Shown here: piece by piece, positions 48,212 through 58,960 of the stretch
Layout: every line of letters starts with the position of its first letter
Numbering within the stretch: position 1 is the first letter of the stretch
DNA from: Dendrobium chrysotoxum
Taxonomy: Eukaryota; Streptophyta; Magnoliopsida; Asparagales; Orchidaceae
Length of the DNA: 64,000 bases
Assembly: GCA_019925795.1 (NCBI GenBank)
Contig: CM034304.1
Span: forward strand, 6,387,471-6,451,470
Direction of reading: 5' to 3'
Notes under the pieces: model-generated
What the model saw: the letters and a program-made list of their open reading frames with translations, nothing else
What the model was told of the DNA's origin: nothing
Databases searched by the model: none
Made by a program: the position numbers and the translations under genes

Positions 48212-49964
48212 TCAAACGTTAGTCTTGGGAACCCAAATAAGTTTGGGTTCTCCTCTTGGCACTTTTAAACTAGATGTATGTGTGATATACTGTGATTTAT
48301 GTACCCTAGGTCTCCACACTAAATATGTTCTATTTTTAAGTGTGCATGTGTAGAAAATGTGTCCTAACATTCCACATGTGAAACATCTCACTCCAGGAAA
48401 ATGATTTCTTAATCTATATGATTTATAATTTCTCTTCCTAGATGATTAACTTGTTTTCTTTTGTTTAGACCTATAGTATTGTTCAAGTGTGGGTACTGGT
48501 CTATTTTCTTCAATGGCTTTTATCCTAATTTCTAGATATGAGTTTCTATTTTCCAAAATTGATATCTCCATGCTCATATATCTCTCTCTATGTTCTAATT
48601 CTTTCAAAAATTCTTTACATCTATTTTCAAGTTTTGAGTGTGATTATTTTAAAAGTTCATGTTATTTATTTAAATCATCAAATTCATCTAACAAAGTTAT
48701 GTGGTTGTTGTCAATTAATGCATGATCTTTCCTAAGAATTTTATACTCTTTTTTTAAATCTAGGTAATCAAGGTTATGCTTAGCGTGTAGTCTCTTAAGT
48801 TTTCTAAATGCAGAATGAATGTGTTCAGAAACTTCAAACAGTTCATCATAGCTTAAGTCACTTACCTCCTCTTGATATGAATGATCAAGATTATCGGCCA
48901 TCAGACATAAGTTTGTGACTTCTTCTTTAGGTGTTATTTATGAGGAATCTAAAGTTGAGTCTGCCCAAAATGCTCGCTGTAGTCTCTTCTTACCCCTTCT
49001 TTCCTTTGGTTTCTCCTCAGCTTTCTCCTTGTTAATAGTGGCTTTGAGATTAGGGCAGTCAGTCTTTATGTGTCCTGGCTTCCTACATTCATAGCAAATA
49101 ACATCATTAGAAGCCTTAGCATTTTTATGGAACTTACCATTATTCCACTGTTGGAGTCTCCTCTGCTTCCTTTTTAAGAAACTTTTGAATTACCTTGTCA
49201 TCAAGGTAATATCTTCCTCATCCTCAGGAATTGATTGATCACTGTTTGAGCCATCCACCTTTAATGCTATGTTCCTCTCCTTCCGCTTGTCACCTGCATC
49301 AATCTGTCTGAGTCACAGATTGCTCGTAAGTAATTAGTGATCCAAGAAAATTGTCAATAGAATAGACATTTAAATCTCTCGATTAGGTTATGGCAGCTAT
49401 CATTGCATCATAAGCAGTAGGTAAGTAATGAAGTATTTTATTTACTTTTTCTGCATTCGTTAATTCCCTACCTAAGGCATGCAATGAAGTGGCTATATGT
49501 GTAAATTGTGTATACATGTCTGAAATTTATTCATTTGGCTTCATGCAAAAAAGTTCATAATCGTGCAAAAGAATGTTCAATCCTGTTTGCTTCACTTTAT
49601 TTATACCTTCATAAGTAATGTAAAGCCTATCCCAAATTTCTTTTCCTGATTTATAAGTGGGAACGCGCATGTAGTCTTTCGATTTCAAAGCATAAAAGAA
49701 AATATTTAAATACTTAGCATTCAATTGAGCTAACTCACATTCTTTTACAGTCCATTCAGCAAAAGGTGTTTGAACTCTAATTTCTTCTACAATTCTAATA
49801 GGTTCAGTGTGACCTTCCTGTACTAATATCCACATGCGATAGTCAAGAGATTGTAGAAATGTAGACATGTGAATTTTCCAAAAATTAAATGGGATATTGT
49901 CAAACAAAGGTGGTCTAGTGATCGAGTAACCTTCTAAAATATTTCAGTTTTCAAAATTAGCCAT
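48212..49964 (-). pseudogene. gag: Element B gag (broken)
   Basis: It starts MANFEN at 49964 with a TGA at codon 7, then an open stretch 49527-49907 (FDNIPFNFWKIHMSTFLQSL, EIWDRL, LLHDYELFCMKPNE) and more stops. The first zinc knuckle near 49095 reads CYECRKPGHIKTDC and is complete. The coiled-coil part is open at 48662-48901. A second knuckle near 48380, CFTCGMLGHIFYTC, keeps all four ligands, unlike A and D. The frame runs through the position of A's TAG (CAG here) and ends at the TGA 48212-48214, which is shared with A and D. Confidence 0.85.
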
Positions 49965-50008
49965 GATCAAATTTCAAAAAGTAATTTAAATAGTGATTTT
50001 TGAAACCC

Positions 50009-50020
50009 TCTCTAATACCA
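50009..50020 (-). other. Element B, primer binding site (degenerate)
   Basis: On the minus strand TGGTATTAGAGA, two changes from TGGTATCAGAGC, 2 nt from the LTR end at 50023. Confidence 0.78.
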
Positions 50021-50022
50021 TG

Positions 50023-51702
50023 TGAAAGTACGAATAGGTTATTAGACCTATTGCTGACGTCCCTAGGCTAACCAAGAGGGGGGTGAATTGGTTCTTTAAA
50101 AAAAATCTCTTGGAATTTTATAAAATTTAAAAACTAACCTTGAGCAAATTATACTGTATGATATTAGTTCGTACAGTACGAACCGTTATGAATTATTCAT
50201 ACTTTTCAAACACAAAAATTCAACTACAAAAAAATAAAGTGCATAAAAATAATAATGCAGAAAAATAAAAAGTAAGAACAGAAAACACCATAATTTATAG
50301 TGGTTCGGTTAAACACGACCGACATCCACTCCCTAGAGACTCCTTCCCTAGGTATTACACTATACTCAAGTATCTCTCCTTTTTCCACCATAGAAAGGTA
50401 GAGAAGCCTTTATAAACTCTCTTCCACCAACTCAGTGCGGCAGAGAACCATCATCCTTTTTCACACCCTTCTGGTGGTGGCAGAGTACCACATCCTTTCT
50501 CACCCTCCAAGTCATAGTAGAGAACCGATCATCCTTTTTCACCCTCCTGGTGACGGCAGAGAACTGGAATCTTCTCAAATAACCTTCTTGTAAGAGTCTC
50601 CAAGGAGATTGGGAAGAACCTTAAAGTACAAAAAATGAGATCCTCTCACTTGGATAACCTTGTGAATCCCCTCACAATTTCCTCTACAAAGATCTCACAA
50701 AATCACTCCCAAACAGTCTCCCTTTCACTCTAAAGAAGAAATTTCATAGAAGAATTCTTTGACAAGTCAGTCTTTAGGGCCATTAATTATAAGGACAAGA
50801 AAAACCATCCAAAAATTAAAATTTCAAGTTTTACGCATTTCGATCGTCCCTTACGAACTGTTAAAAAATATAAAATGTTCATCTGGTACTATCCAATATG
50901 ATCCCCAAATAGAGCCATTCGTACCACAAAACTTTTTGTACGAAGTAATTTCGTACTGTACGAATAGCCCAAAAATTTGAACGATTCACCCCGTACGATC
51001 CAATATGAAGCAATACGAACCCCAAATAGAACCTTCATATATTAAAAACTTTGGTACGAAGTGTATTTTGTATTGTACAAATAGTTCAAAAAATTAAATG
51101 ATTCATCTCATACGATCCAATACGAACCAGTACAAACCCCAAATAGAGCCGTTCGTACCACACAACCTTCTGTATGAAGTAATATCATATTGTACGAATA
51201 ATTCAAAAAATTGAATGGTTCATCCCGTATGATAAGGTATGAACCTCAAATAGAGCCATTCGTACATCAAAACCTTTGGTACTAAGTACATTTCATACTG
51301 TATGAACATCACATAGAAAAATTTTCATGCAGATAGGTTCATCAAGGGGGACATTTAACACGGATCATCCCGTATGATCAGATATTGTACAGTATGATTA
51401 GTTTTAAAAATTAAGCTTTCACTCCCCTAGTGTGTGTGTGCATAGTTATCCAACTTACAATCACACTCTCTCAGACTCAAGAAAAGTAAAAAATACAAAC
51501 TTCACTTATAATAAACACTAACAAATTAATCTGAAGTCTTCAACAGTCTGGAGTGAGAATTTCCTAAAAAATATGTTAGTACACACAAAATAGAAATTCT
51601 AATATTTGTTAGAAAAAAAAATAAACAATAAGCTTTTGTAATCATCAAAAATAACTTGTGATAAAATTCAATTTAAAGAACTGATTTGCATAAATCACAA
51701 CA
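50023..51702 (-). repeat. Element B, 5' LTR
   Basis: 1680 bp, plus-strand ends TGAAAGTACG...CACAACA. It shares the tandem GTTCGTAC modules (50920-51300), the repeated leader block (50450-50575), the CCCCTAGTGTGTGTG box near 51424 and the TATA core with the 3' LTR. The two copies differ by scattered substitutions and small indels, which indicates an old insertion. Confidence 0.92.
50294..50299 (-). promoter_or_regulatory. Element B, TATA box of the 5' LTR
   Basis: On the minus strand ACCACTATAAATTATGG, in the conserved LTR core context. Confidence 0.6.
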
Positions 51703-52387
51703 TTGTTGACCAAGTCAACCAGGGTTGATCCAAATGCCCTTTAAGGGCCCAAATAGTCATTTTTGATTGAAATGACTTCCTAAACAATGGGACCACCTCC
51801 ATTGGTTTGTAAATATCAAATCAAACCTTTCAAGTCCAAACCGTGGCCCTCGATCAACATGGCAGACCAATCTAGGTTAACCAAATAACCCTTTAAGGGT
51901 TAAATGAGCCAAATCAACCTTTATGACCAAATCAAATAATTTGAACCCTCAAATTCATTCCAAAATCTTTCCCAATCATGGTCCAAACATTTCCAAAATT
52001 TATTTTGGATTAAACCCTAGCTAGCTTGACTAAATCACCAAGTCAACTCAACTAGATTTGGTCAAACTTTTTTTCATGCATGTGTATATATTCAAACTCT
52101 TATTCCATAGCCTTGAGTCTCCTCAAGACTACTCCAATAAATTAACATGAACACTGTACTGCTACCTCATTAGTCAAAGGCATGGCTGACTAGACAAAGT
52201 AGTCAACCAAGTCAAATTATATGATTATGTGGCTTTCTCACCTTGGCAAGCCAAATCATCCTAATAAATCCAAGCTTTCATGCATTTTGGTGGTTGGAAT
52301 AGATACTTGGTAATACCCTAAGCTTCCTCTCTCTCTCAATCAAGAGCTTATAATCATTAGAGTGGGAGGATAATTCCCATTTAACTC
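51703..52387. other. Unclassified non-coding DNA between elements B and A
   Basis: It continues the sequence interrupted by B. The first ~240 bp are further units of the degenerate ~165-bp repeat, rich in GTCAACC and CCCTTTAAGGG motifs. The rest is AT-rich with a CTCTCTCTCTC run near 52330. No gene is visible. Confidence 0.7.
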
Positions 52388-53419
52388 TGTTGCAAATCTA
52401 GTTTTGATGATGACAAACATGTTTCCAGTGTGTTTTGTTTGGCTAATCTGTTTCAGGTACAAAAGACCACGAGCCACTCAAGTCAACTCAAGATCGGGTC
52501 CAAGTGTGTCAAATGTATGATTTTTCCTTTTATTGAGTCAATTGTAATGTAACTGATCCCCTAGCTAAGTAACCTTGCATACACACACTCAGGGGGAGAG
52601 CTTGAGTGAATTAGAGTTTCTGTTCAAATTTTGTTCAGATCATCCTGGACGATTTCCACATCGTCCTAGACGATCCAGCCAAAACAGAAACCTTAATTAG
52701 GGCGACTAAGTTAAGAGGGTCTGATTAAGCAGATCATCCTGGATGATCTTTGGATCGTACGGGATGATATGCCCAAATCAAAAATTCTCAGCCGCCAGAT
52801 CAAGTTAGGCAAGTTCTTATTTTTAGATACTTGGTCTGATCGTCCCGGACGATACGTGTATTGTCCCGGATGATTTAGTACAATCATGCCTAATTTAATC
52901 TGGTAATTAAGGAAAGCAATTTATTTTTGGTTGATACGATCATATCGTCCTGGACGATCGCAGGATCGTCTAGGACGATCATGATAGTTTAGTGCATTTC
53001 AGCTGTACGACCGAAACTGTGTTCAGGATGATTTGGGGCCTTTTTGAACTAATCGTACAGGACAATGTCCCAATCGTCCTGGATGATCAAGTCATTTTTT
53101 GGTCGTCCAGCACAGATTTCTCTGGACGACCCGAGCTGTCCTCTGGACAATTTTCCTTGATTTGCACTAATCGTCCCGGACGATCGCAGGATCATACGGG
53201 ACGATATGAACAACTTTTTCTACTGATCGTCCAGAAGAGCTTAATCGTCCAGGCTGAAATAGCTGAATTTGAACTGATCGTACAGGATGATCTATCGATC
53301 GTCCTGGACGATCTTGGCCGACCAGTTGAGATTTAGGGCAAATTTTAAGCCCTCCTTTAAAAGAATTTTTTCCAAAAATAAGAAACATCTTTTACTGCCT
53401 TCCTTCCCTGAGAAACCCT

Positions 53420-53452
53420 AGAGAGAGAGAGAGAGTTGTGAGAGAGAGAGAA
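53420..53452 (+). repeat. (GA)n tract in LTR
   Basis: GAGAGAGAGAGAGAG with one TT interruption, about 370 bp before the TATA box. It is repeated at 61437-61468 in the 3' LTR and at 24074-24112 in D. Confidence 0.8.
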
Positions 53453-53816
53453 GATCTTGTGAGGGGGAGTTAGTGAGAGATTCACTAAGGTTGTTCCAAG
53501 TATAGATCAGAGTCATCTTCTCCGCTCGTCGTCTTTCGTCTAGTCGGTGTTCGTAGTGGGAGGATCATTCACAAGAAGATCCAGGGTTCTCTGCCCGCTT
53601 CAGGTGGAAGCAAAAGGAGTTCGAAGGTTCTCTGCCTGCTTTAGGAGGAAGCGAAAGGAGGTCGGGTTCTCTGCCTCACCGTGTGGTGAAAAGGAGGTGT
53701 TTGTACAGGCTTCTCCGCCTTGCTGTGGGAGTAAAAGGAGAGACACTTTTTGTTTAGTGCAATACCCGGAGGGGAGGCTCCGGGGAGTGGACGTAGGTCA
53801 AGTTGACCGAGCCACT

Positions 53817-53823
53817 ATAAAAT
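53817..53823 (+). promoter_or_regulatory. Element A, TATA box of the 5' LTR
   Basis: TATAAAA after GTTGACCGAGCCAC. Conserved core in every LTR of the window. Confidence 0.65.
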
Positions 53824-54049
53824 CTGGTTTGCTTTTCTGATTCAGTTTTGCACTTTACTTTTCTGATATTAACTACTTGGGTGAATATCTGTGATTGATC
53901 TTTTCGTTCTTATTTATGTGTTTCCGCTACTACGTATCGAAAAGATTTTCATTGTTATCATGAAATTTTTAAATAACCAATTCACCCCCCCTCTTGGTTA
54001 GCCTCGGGACTAGTTCACTAGGGCTTAACATTCCTATCGAACTTTCAAG

Positions 54050-54061
54050 TGGTATCAGAGC
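54050..54061 (+). other. Element A, primer binding site
   Basis: TGGTATCAGAGC, exact complement of the plant initiator-Met tRNA 3' end, 2 nt after the LTR. Confidence 0.93.
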
Positions 54062-54102
54062 GGGATTCAAAATTTAGGTTTAAAAACTTTTGAATTTGAT
54101 CC

Positions 54103-55836
54103 ATGGCTAACTGTAACAATCGTAATACTGATGAAGGATATTCTATTACAAGACCACCGTTGTTTAATAATAATCCTTTTGATTTTTGGAAAACACGCAT
54201 GTCTACTTTTCTGCAATCTATTAATTATCGCATGTGGATGTTAGTTAAGGACGGATACGAACCACCTTTTAGACTGATTAACAATGTGAAAACTGAATTG
54301 CTTTTTGCTGATTGGATATTTGATGATCGTGATTTAGCACAGTTAAATGCAAAATGCTTGAACTGTTTCTTTTGTGCTTTAAAATCTGAAGACTATATGC
54401 GTGTTTCTACTTATACAATGGGAAAGGAAATCTGGGATAGATTATGTATAACATATGAAGGTACAACTGAAGTCAAACAGTCTAGATTAAACATCTTGTT
54501 ACATGATTACAAACTTTTTCGCATGAAACCTAGTGAGACTATTTTAGAAATGTACACAAGGTTCACTCAGATTGTTACCTCTTTGCATGCTCTAGGTAGA
54601 GAACTTACTAACTACGAAAGAGTGAACAAAATTCTTAGATGTTTGCCTGCTTCTTATGATGCTAAGATTACTGCTATTACTGAATCTAAAGATTTAAATA
54701 CTTACTCTATTGACAGCTTACTTGGATCACACATTGCATACGAGCGAGGGGTGAACCAAAGGCAACTTGATGCAGGTGAATGCAAGAAAGAGAAGACAGT
54801 GGCACTAAAGGCCGGAGATTCAGATGCTAGCACTTCCTGGTCTGATAGCGATGATGTTGCCTTAATCACAAGGCAATTCAAGAGCTTTCTAAGGAAGAAA
54901 CATAAGAACTATCAGAAGTGGAACAAGGGTAAGTCCAATAAAAATTTTAAGGGTTCATCTGAATCTATTTGTTTTGAATGCATGAAGCCTGGACACATTA
55001 AGGCTGATTGTCCTACACTAAAAGCTCACCCAAGCAAGGAGAAGGGTGAGGAGAAACCAAAGTTCAGAAAGGACAAGAAGCAGATTCAGAAGGCATTCTG
55101 GGCAGACTCTGCATCCGACTCTTCTGAGACTGAAGCTGAAGAGGAGGAAACAAACTTGTGTCTTATGGCTGATGATCACCCTGGTCAGTCGGATCAGGAA
55201 GACGTATGTGAGCTGACTTATGATCAATTATTTGAAGTTTTTAAAAGAATTCATATATCCTATAAGAAGCTTAAGAAAACTCATGCTAGTTTAAAATTAG
55301 ATTACTTAACTTTACAAAAAGAGCATGATTCTGTAGTTAAAGATCATTCCACACTTGATTCAAATCACATGTCTTTGCCTGATGAATTTGATGAGTTGAA
55401 TAAAAAATATTCTGATTTAGTTTCTGAGCATGATTCATTGAAAACTGTGCATGTGGACTTAGAAAGAGCTTTTAAAGAGTTAGATACAATGGCATGTGAA
55501 GTAGAAAGTAGCAATGGAACCTTGAAATTTGAAATTGCAAGTTTAAAGAAAGAAAATGAGTTTTTGAAGGTAAAGATCAGAGCTTTTGAAAAGAACAAAA
55601 CACTGCCTACTTTTGAACAGTTTTATGCACCGCCACCTTTTGAAAAATCTGTTGCAAGTTCTTCAAAGCATGTTTCATATACATCTAGGAAGAGGCATTA
55701 TCATCCACGTATATTAGTTAATCCTTTTCCTAGTGTTAGATATTTTTCATGTGGCATGTTAGGACATATTTCCCACACCTGCACTGTTCACCATAGTACA
55801 CATTGGGTGTGGAAACCCAAACTGCCTGTTTCATAG
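54103..55836 (+). CDS. gag: Element A Gag, 577 residues
   Basis: Capsid/nucleocapsid protein of the element, packaging its RNA in cytoplasmic particles. It starts at the first ATG, 56 nt after the LTR (MANCNNRNTDEGYSITRPPL), the start shared by B, C and D. Capsid-like part about residues 1-215 (W-x-TRMSTFLQS, EIWDRL, KQSRLNILLHDYKLF, YTRFTQIVTSLHALGREL). Zinc knuckle CFECMKPGHIKADC at 290-303. Acidic patch near 335-355. Coiled coil about 375-505. A second knuckle at 547-560 lacks its first ligand (YFSCGMLGHISHTC). The TAG end is derived: B has CAG there and runs 26 codons on to a TGA at the place of A's 55912. Uninterrupted, but unproven as expressed. Confidence 0.9.
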   Translation: MANCNNRNTDEGYSITRPPLFNNNPFDFWKTRMSTFLQSINYRMWMLVKDGYEPPFRLINNVKTELLFADWIFDDRDLAQLNAKCLNCFFCALKSEDYMRVSTYTMGKEIWDRLCITYEGTTEVKQSRLNILLHDYKLFRMKPSETILEMYTRFTQIVTSLHALGRELTNYERVNKILRCLPASYDAKITAITESKDLNTYSIDSLLGSHIAYERGVNQRQLDAGECKKEKTVALKAGDSDASTSWSDSDDVALITRQFKSFLRKKHKNYQKWNKGKSNKNFKGSSESICFECMKPGHIKADCPTLKAHPSKEKGEEKPKFRKDKKQIQKAFWADSASDSSETEAEEEETNLCLMADDHPGQSDQEDVCELTYDQLFEVFKRIHISYKKLKKTHASLKLDYLTLQKEHDSVVKDHSTLDSNHMSLPDEFDELNKKYSDLVSEHDSLKTVHVDLERAFKELDTMACEVESSNGTLKFEIASLKKENEFLKVKIRAFEKNKTLPTFEQFYAPPPFEKSVASSSKHVSYTSRKRHYHPRILVNPFPSVRYFSCGMLGHISHTCTVHHSTHWVWKPKLPVS

Positions 55837-55925
55837 CACAGCACACATGTATTGTATTCTTCTTTTCATAAGAAGGAACCCAAACCTGTTTGGGTTCCTA
55901 AGACTGACGTTTGATACTTTTATAG

Positions 55926-58900
55926 GTGTGCTCTCACACAAGACCTTGTGAGAGCATGTGGTACCTAGACAGCGGATGTTCTAGACATATGACTGGAGAT
56001 GCAAATCAGTTCATTTCACTGGAGGCCAGAGCTGGAGGCAAGGTTACACTTGGAGATAACACCACCAGGAAGGTGGTAGGCACAGGTATAATTGGTGATT
56101 CAAAGAACTTTATGATTGATAATGTTTTGCTTGTAGATGGACTGAAACACAACTTGCTGAGCATCAGTCAACTCTGTGACAAGGGATACATAATTAAATT
56201 CCTGCCCACTGGCTGCATTTTAAGCTTAAATGATGAAGTTATTTTGCAGGGGCAAAGGATCAACAACGTCTACAAGCTGGATGTAAGTAGCATTAAATCT
56301 GATAATTCAATTTGCTTAAAAACTGCTGTTGATGAGTCTTGGTTATGGCATAGGAGATTGTGTCATGCCAGTATGAAAACTCTTAGGAGAGTCACCCAAA
56401 AGGACTTAGTTAGAGGTGTGCCCAAGCTTAAGTTCACTAAGGATCACCTGTGTGATGCCTGTCAGATGGGGAAGCAAGTCCAGTCCTCTTTTCACTCTGT
56501 TAAGGATATTAGCACCTCTAGACCTTTAGAAGTTCTTCACATGGACCTCTTTGGACCCATTAGCACTGCCAGCTTAGGGGGGAGAGTCTATAGTTTTGTG
56601 ATTATAGATGATTATTCGAGGTTCACTTGGGTTAAGTTTTTGTCACATAAATCTGAGTCATTTGATGAGTTTAGATCCTTCTCTACTTAGATTCAGAAGA
56701 AGTTAGGATGTGAGATTATTACCATCCATAGTGATCAGGGAGGGGAGTTTGAAAATGAAAGATTTGGAAGTTTTTATGAGAATCATGGGATTAGTCACAA
56801 TTTTTCAGCTCCTAGGACCCCTCAGCAGAACGGGGTAGCTGAAAGGAAGAACAGGACTTTAGTGGAAGCCGCTTGAGCCATGCTTGCCGAGTATTCTCTT
56901 CCAAAATACTTTTGGGCTGAAGCGGTGAACAGTGCCTGTTATGTGCTGAATAGGGTGAATGTGAGAGTCAAACTGAACAAGACACCTTCTGAGATCATTA
57001 AGGGTAGAACTCCAAATTTGTCCCACCTCCAAGTCTTTGGCTGTAAGGTTTTCATTCTGAACAACGGGAAGTCACCCTTAGGAAAATTTGACCCCAAATC
57101 TGATGAAGGAGTGTTCTTAGGATATTCAAGTGTGGGGAAATCCTTTAGGGTGTTCAATAGGAGGACTTTGGTGGTGGAAGAAACAACCCATATAGTGTTT
57201 GATGAATCTGATCCTAAGGAGTCTAGATCTGAAGTAGAAGATGAAGAGATTATTGAGGTTACGCAAGGAGTTGGAAATACAAATTTGGAGGAAAGGGTAG
57301 AACCTCAAACCGAGTTGCCTAGAGATTGGAGATATTCTTCGAGTCATCCTAAAGAACTGATCTTAGGAGACCCTTCTGAAGGTGTTAGGACTAGGCATGG
57401 ACTTAGGAAGGAAGTAAACCATTCTGCCTTTATCTCAATGATTGAACCCACCAACATCAATCAAGCCTTGTCGGATGAATTTTGGATTTTAGCTATACAG
57501 GAAGAATTGAATCAATTTATAAGGAATGATGTTTGGGAGTTAGTAGAAAGACCTAAAAATCAAAGTATTGTGGGAACCAAGTGGGACTTTAAGAATAAGA
57601 TGAATGATTCTGGTGTGGTGGTGAGAAATAAGGCAAGATTGGTGGCTAAGGGGTATAATCAGATAGAATGGATTGATTTTGAGGAGACTTTTTCCCCTGT
57701 AGCTAGATTAGAAGCCATTAGAGTGCTACTAGCCTTTGCATGTTATAAGGGATTTAAGCTGTTTCAAATGGATGTCAAGAGTACCTTTTTAAATGGGGTA
57801 ATTAAAGAAGAAGTTTTTGTAGAACAACCCCCAGGTTTTGAGAGTTCCCAATATCCAAGTCATGTCTATAAATTAAAAAAGGCCTTATATGGATTGAAAC
57901 AGGCGCCCAGAGCTTGGTATGAGAGGCTTAGCACATTCCTGTTAGACAGAGAGTTTGTTAAGGGGAGCGTAAACACCACCCTTTTTCTGAGGAGATTAGG
58001 AGATGCCTTACTCATTATCCAGATCTATGTTGATGATATAATTTTTGGATCTTCTGATAAATATTTATGTGAAGAGTTTTCTAAAATAATGAGTAAGGAG
58101 TTTGAGATGAGTATGATGGGAGAATTGTCCTACTTTTTGGGGTTTAGCATAAGGCAAACGGATGATGGAACCTTTCTCAATCAATCAAAATACACTAAGG
58201 ATATTTTGAAGAAATATGAAATGGACAAAGCCAAGCCAATCAATACTCCCATGCCCTCCTCAGTTCAGTTAGATAAGGATTCAAATGGAAAATCTGTTGA
58301 TCAGAAGAAGTATAGAGGGATAATAGGTTCACTGCTTTACCGGATATCATGTTTAGTGTCTGTCTTTGTGCTAGGTTTCAGGCTGATCCTAAAGAGTCCC
58401 ACCTGACTGCTATTAAGAGAATTCTTAGATATCTTTTAGGGACCCCAAACCTAGGAATTTGGTACCCTAGGCACAGCACCTCGTTTGAGATCATTGGATA
58501 TTCTGATTCTGACTTTGCGGGGTGTAGAGTGGATAGGAAGAGTACTTATGGGACTTGTTAATTCATAGGACAGTCGTTAGTTTCCTGGTCCAGTAGAAAA
58601 TAGAACTCAGTTGCACTTTCCACTGCTGAAGCTGAGTACATTACCTTAGGAAGTTGTGTGGCCCAAGTTCTTTGGTTGAAGCAACAAGTCTTGGATTTAG
58701 GAGTACCTGTTGGCACAATTTTTGTTCTGTGTGATAATACTAGTGCCATCTGTATCTCTAAGAACCCAATCCAACATTCTAGGACCAAACACATTGATAT
58801 TAGGCATCACTTCATTAGGGACCATGTTACAAAAGGGGATATTGAGCTACATCACGTAGCAACTGAAAATCAGCTGGCTGACATATTCACTAAACCACTG

Positions 58901-58960
58901 GCCTTTGACTCATTCAGCATTTTGAGAACCAGATTAGGAGTGATTGATATAAATGCTTGA
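55926..58960 (+). pseudogene. pol: Element A pol (nearly complete, broken)
   Basis: Protease (WYLDSGCSRHM; the DSG catalytic triplet near 55968), pre-integrase zinc finger H-x4-H ... C-x2-C (56345-56475), integrase core with its Asp in HMDLFGP (56535), second Asp in HSDQGGEF (56730) and Glu in GVAERKNR (56830), reverse transcriptase with QMDVKSTFLNGV and intact YVDD (58026-58037), and RNase H ending in DIFTKPLAFDSFSILRTRLG. One frame runs from 55926 to about 58340, with TAG at 56688 and TGA at 56874. A net 16-bp deletion near 58340 shifts the frame, then TAA at 58559 and TAG near 58601 follow. The frame opens after a TAG at 55923-55925. The first ATG is 55956, just before the protease. Confidence 0.9.

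Larger units (their letters stand above)
40426..51702 (-). mobile_element. Element B: full-length Sirevirus with a third gene
   Basis: 11,277 bp on the minus strand, flanked by TTGTT at 40421-40425 and 51703-51707. In element sense: 5' LTR, degenerate primer site, gag, pol, an LTR-like inverted-repeat array with a TATA box, a third gene, a hairpin array, two purine tracts, 3' LTR. All reading frames contain stops. Its LTRs differ from the A/C/D type in their inverted repeats (TTCGTACTGTACGAA instead of ATCGTCCTGGACGAT), so it is a separate family of the same lineage. About 1.4 kb more lies between pol and the hairpins than in A, and this holds the extra gene. Confidence 0.93.
52388..54047 (+). 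repeat. Element A, 5' LTR
   Basis: TGTTGCAAATCTAG...CGAACTTTCA. GTTTTGATGATGACAAAC lies near the start and the CTCAGGGGGAG box near 52590. ATCGTCCTGGACGAT-type inverted repeats run from about 52640 to 53320, including adjacent pairs around a GCAGG spacer (52965-52980). A (GA)n tract is at 53420-53452, a leader with imperfect ~36-bp repeats (GTTCTCTGCC...GGAAGC) at 53580-53740, and the TATA core at 53817. A 97-codon open frame in this leader is also open in the 3' LTR but not in D, so I do not call it. Confidence 0.95.

Noticed and set aside
53547..53840. 97-codon frame in the leader part of the A LTRs (also 61559-61852)
   Set aside because: It is open in both LTRs only because they are copies of each other. 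D has stops in the same region and B and C are unrelated there.
54050..54061. tRNA-related sequence
   Set aside because: It is only the 12-nt complement of a tRNA 3' end serving as primer site, not a tRNA gene.
55837..55925. Programmed -1 frameshift between gag and pol
   Set aside because: The pol frame is closed by TAG at 55923 after the gag TGA at 55912, in all three copies, so no single slip joins the two frames.
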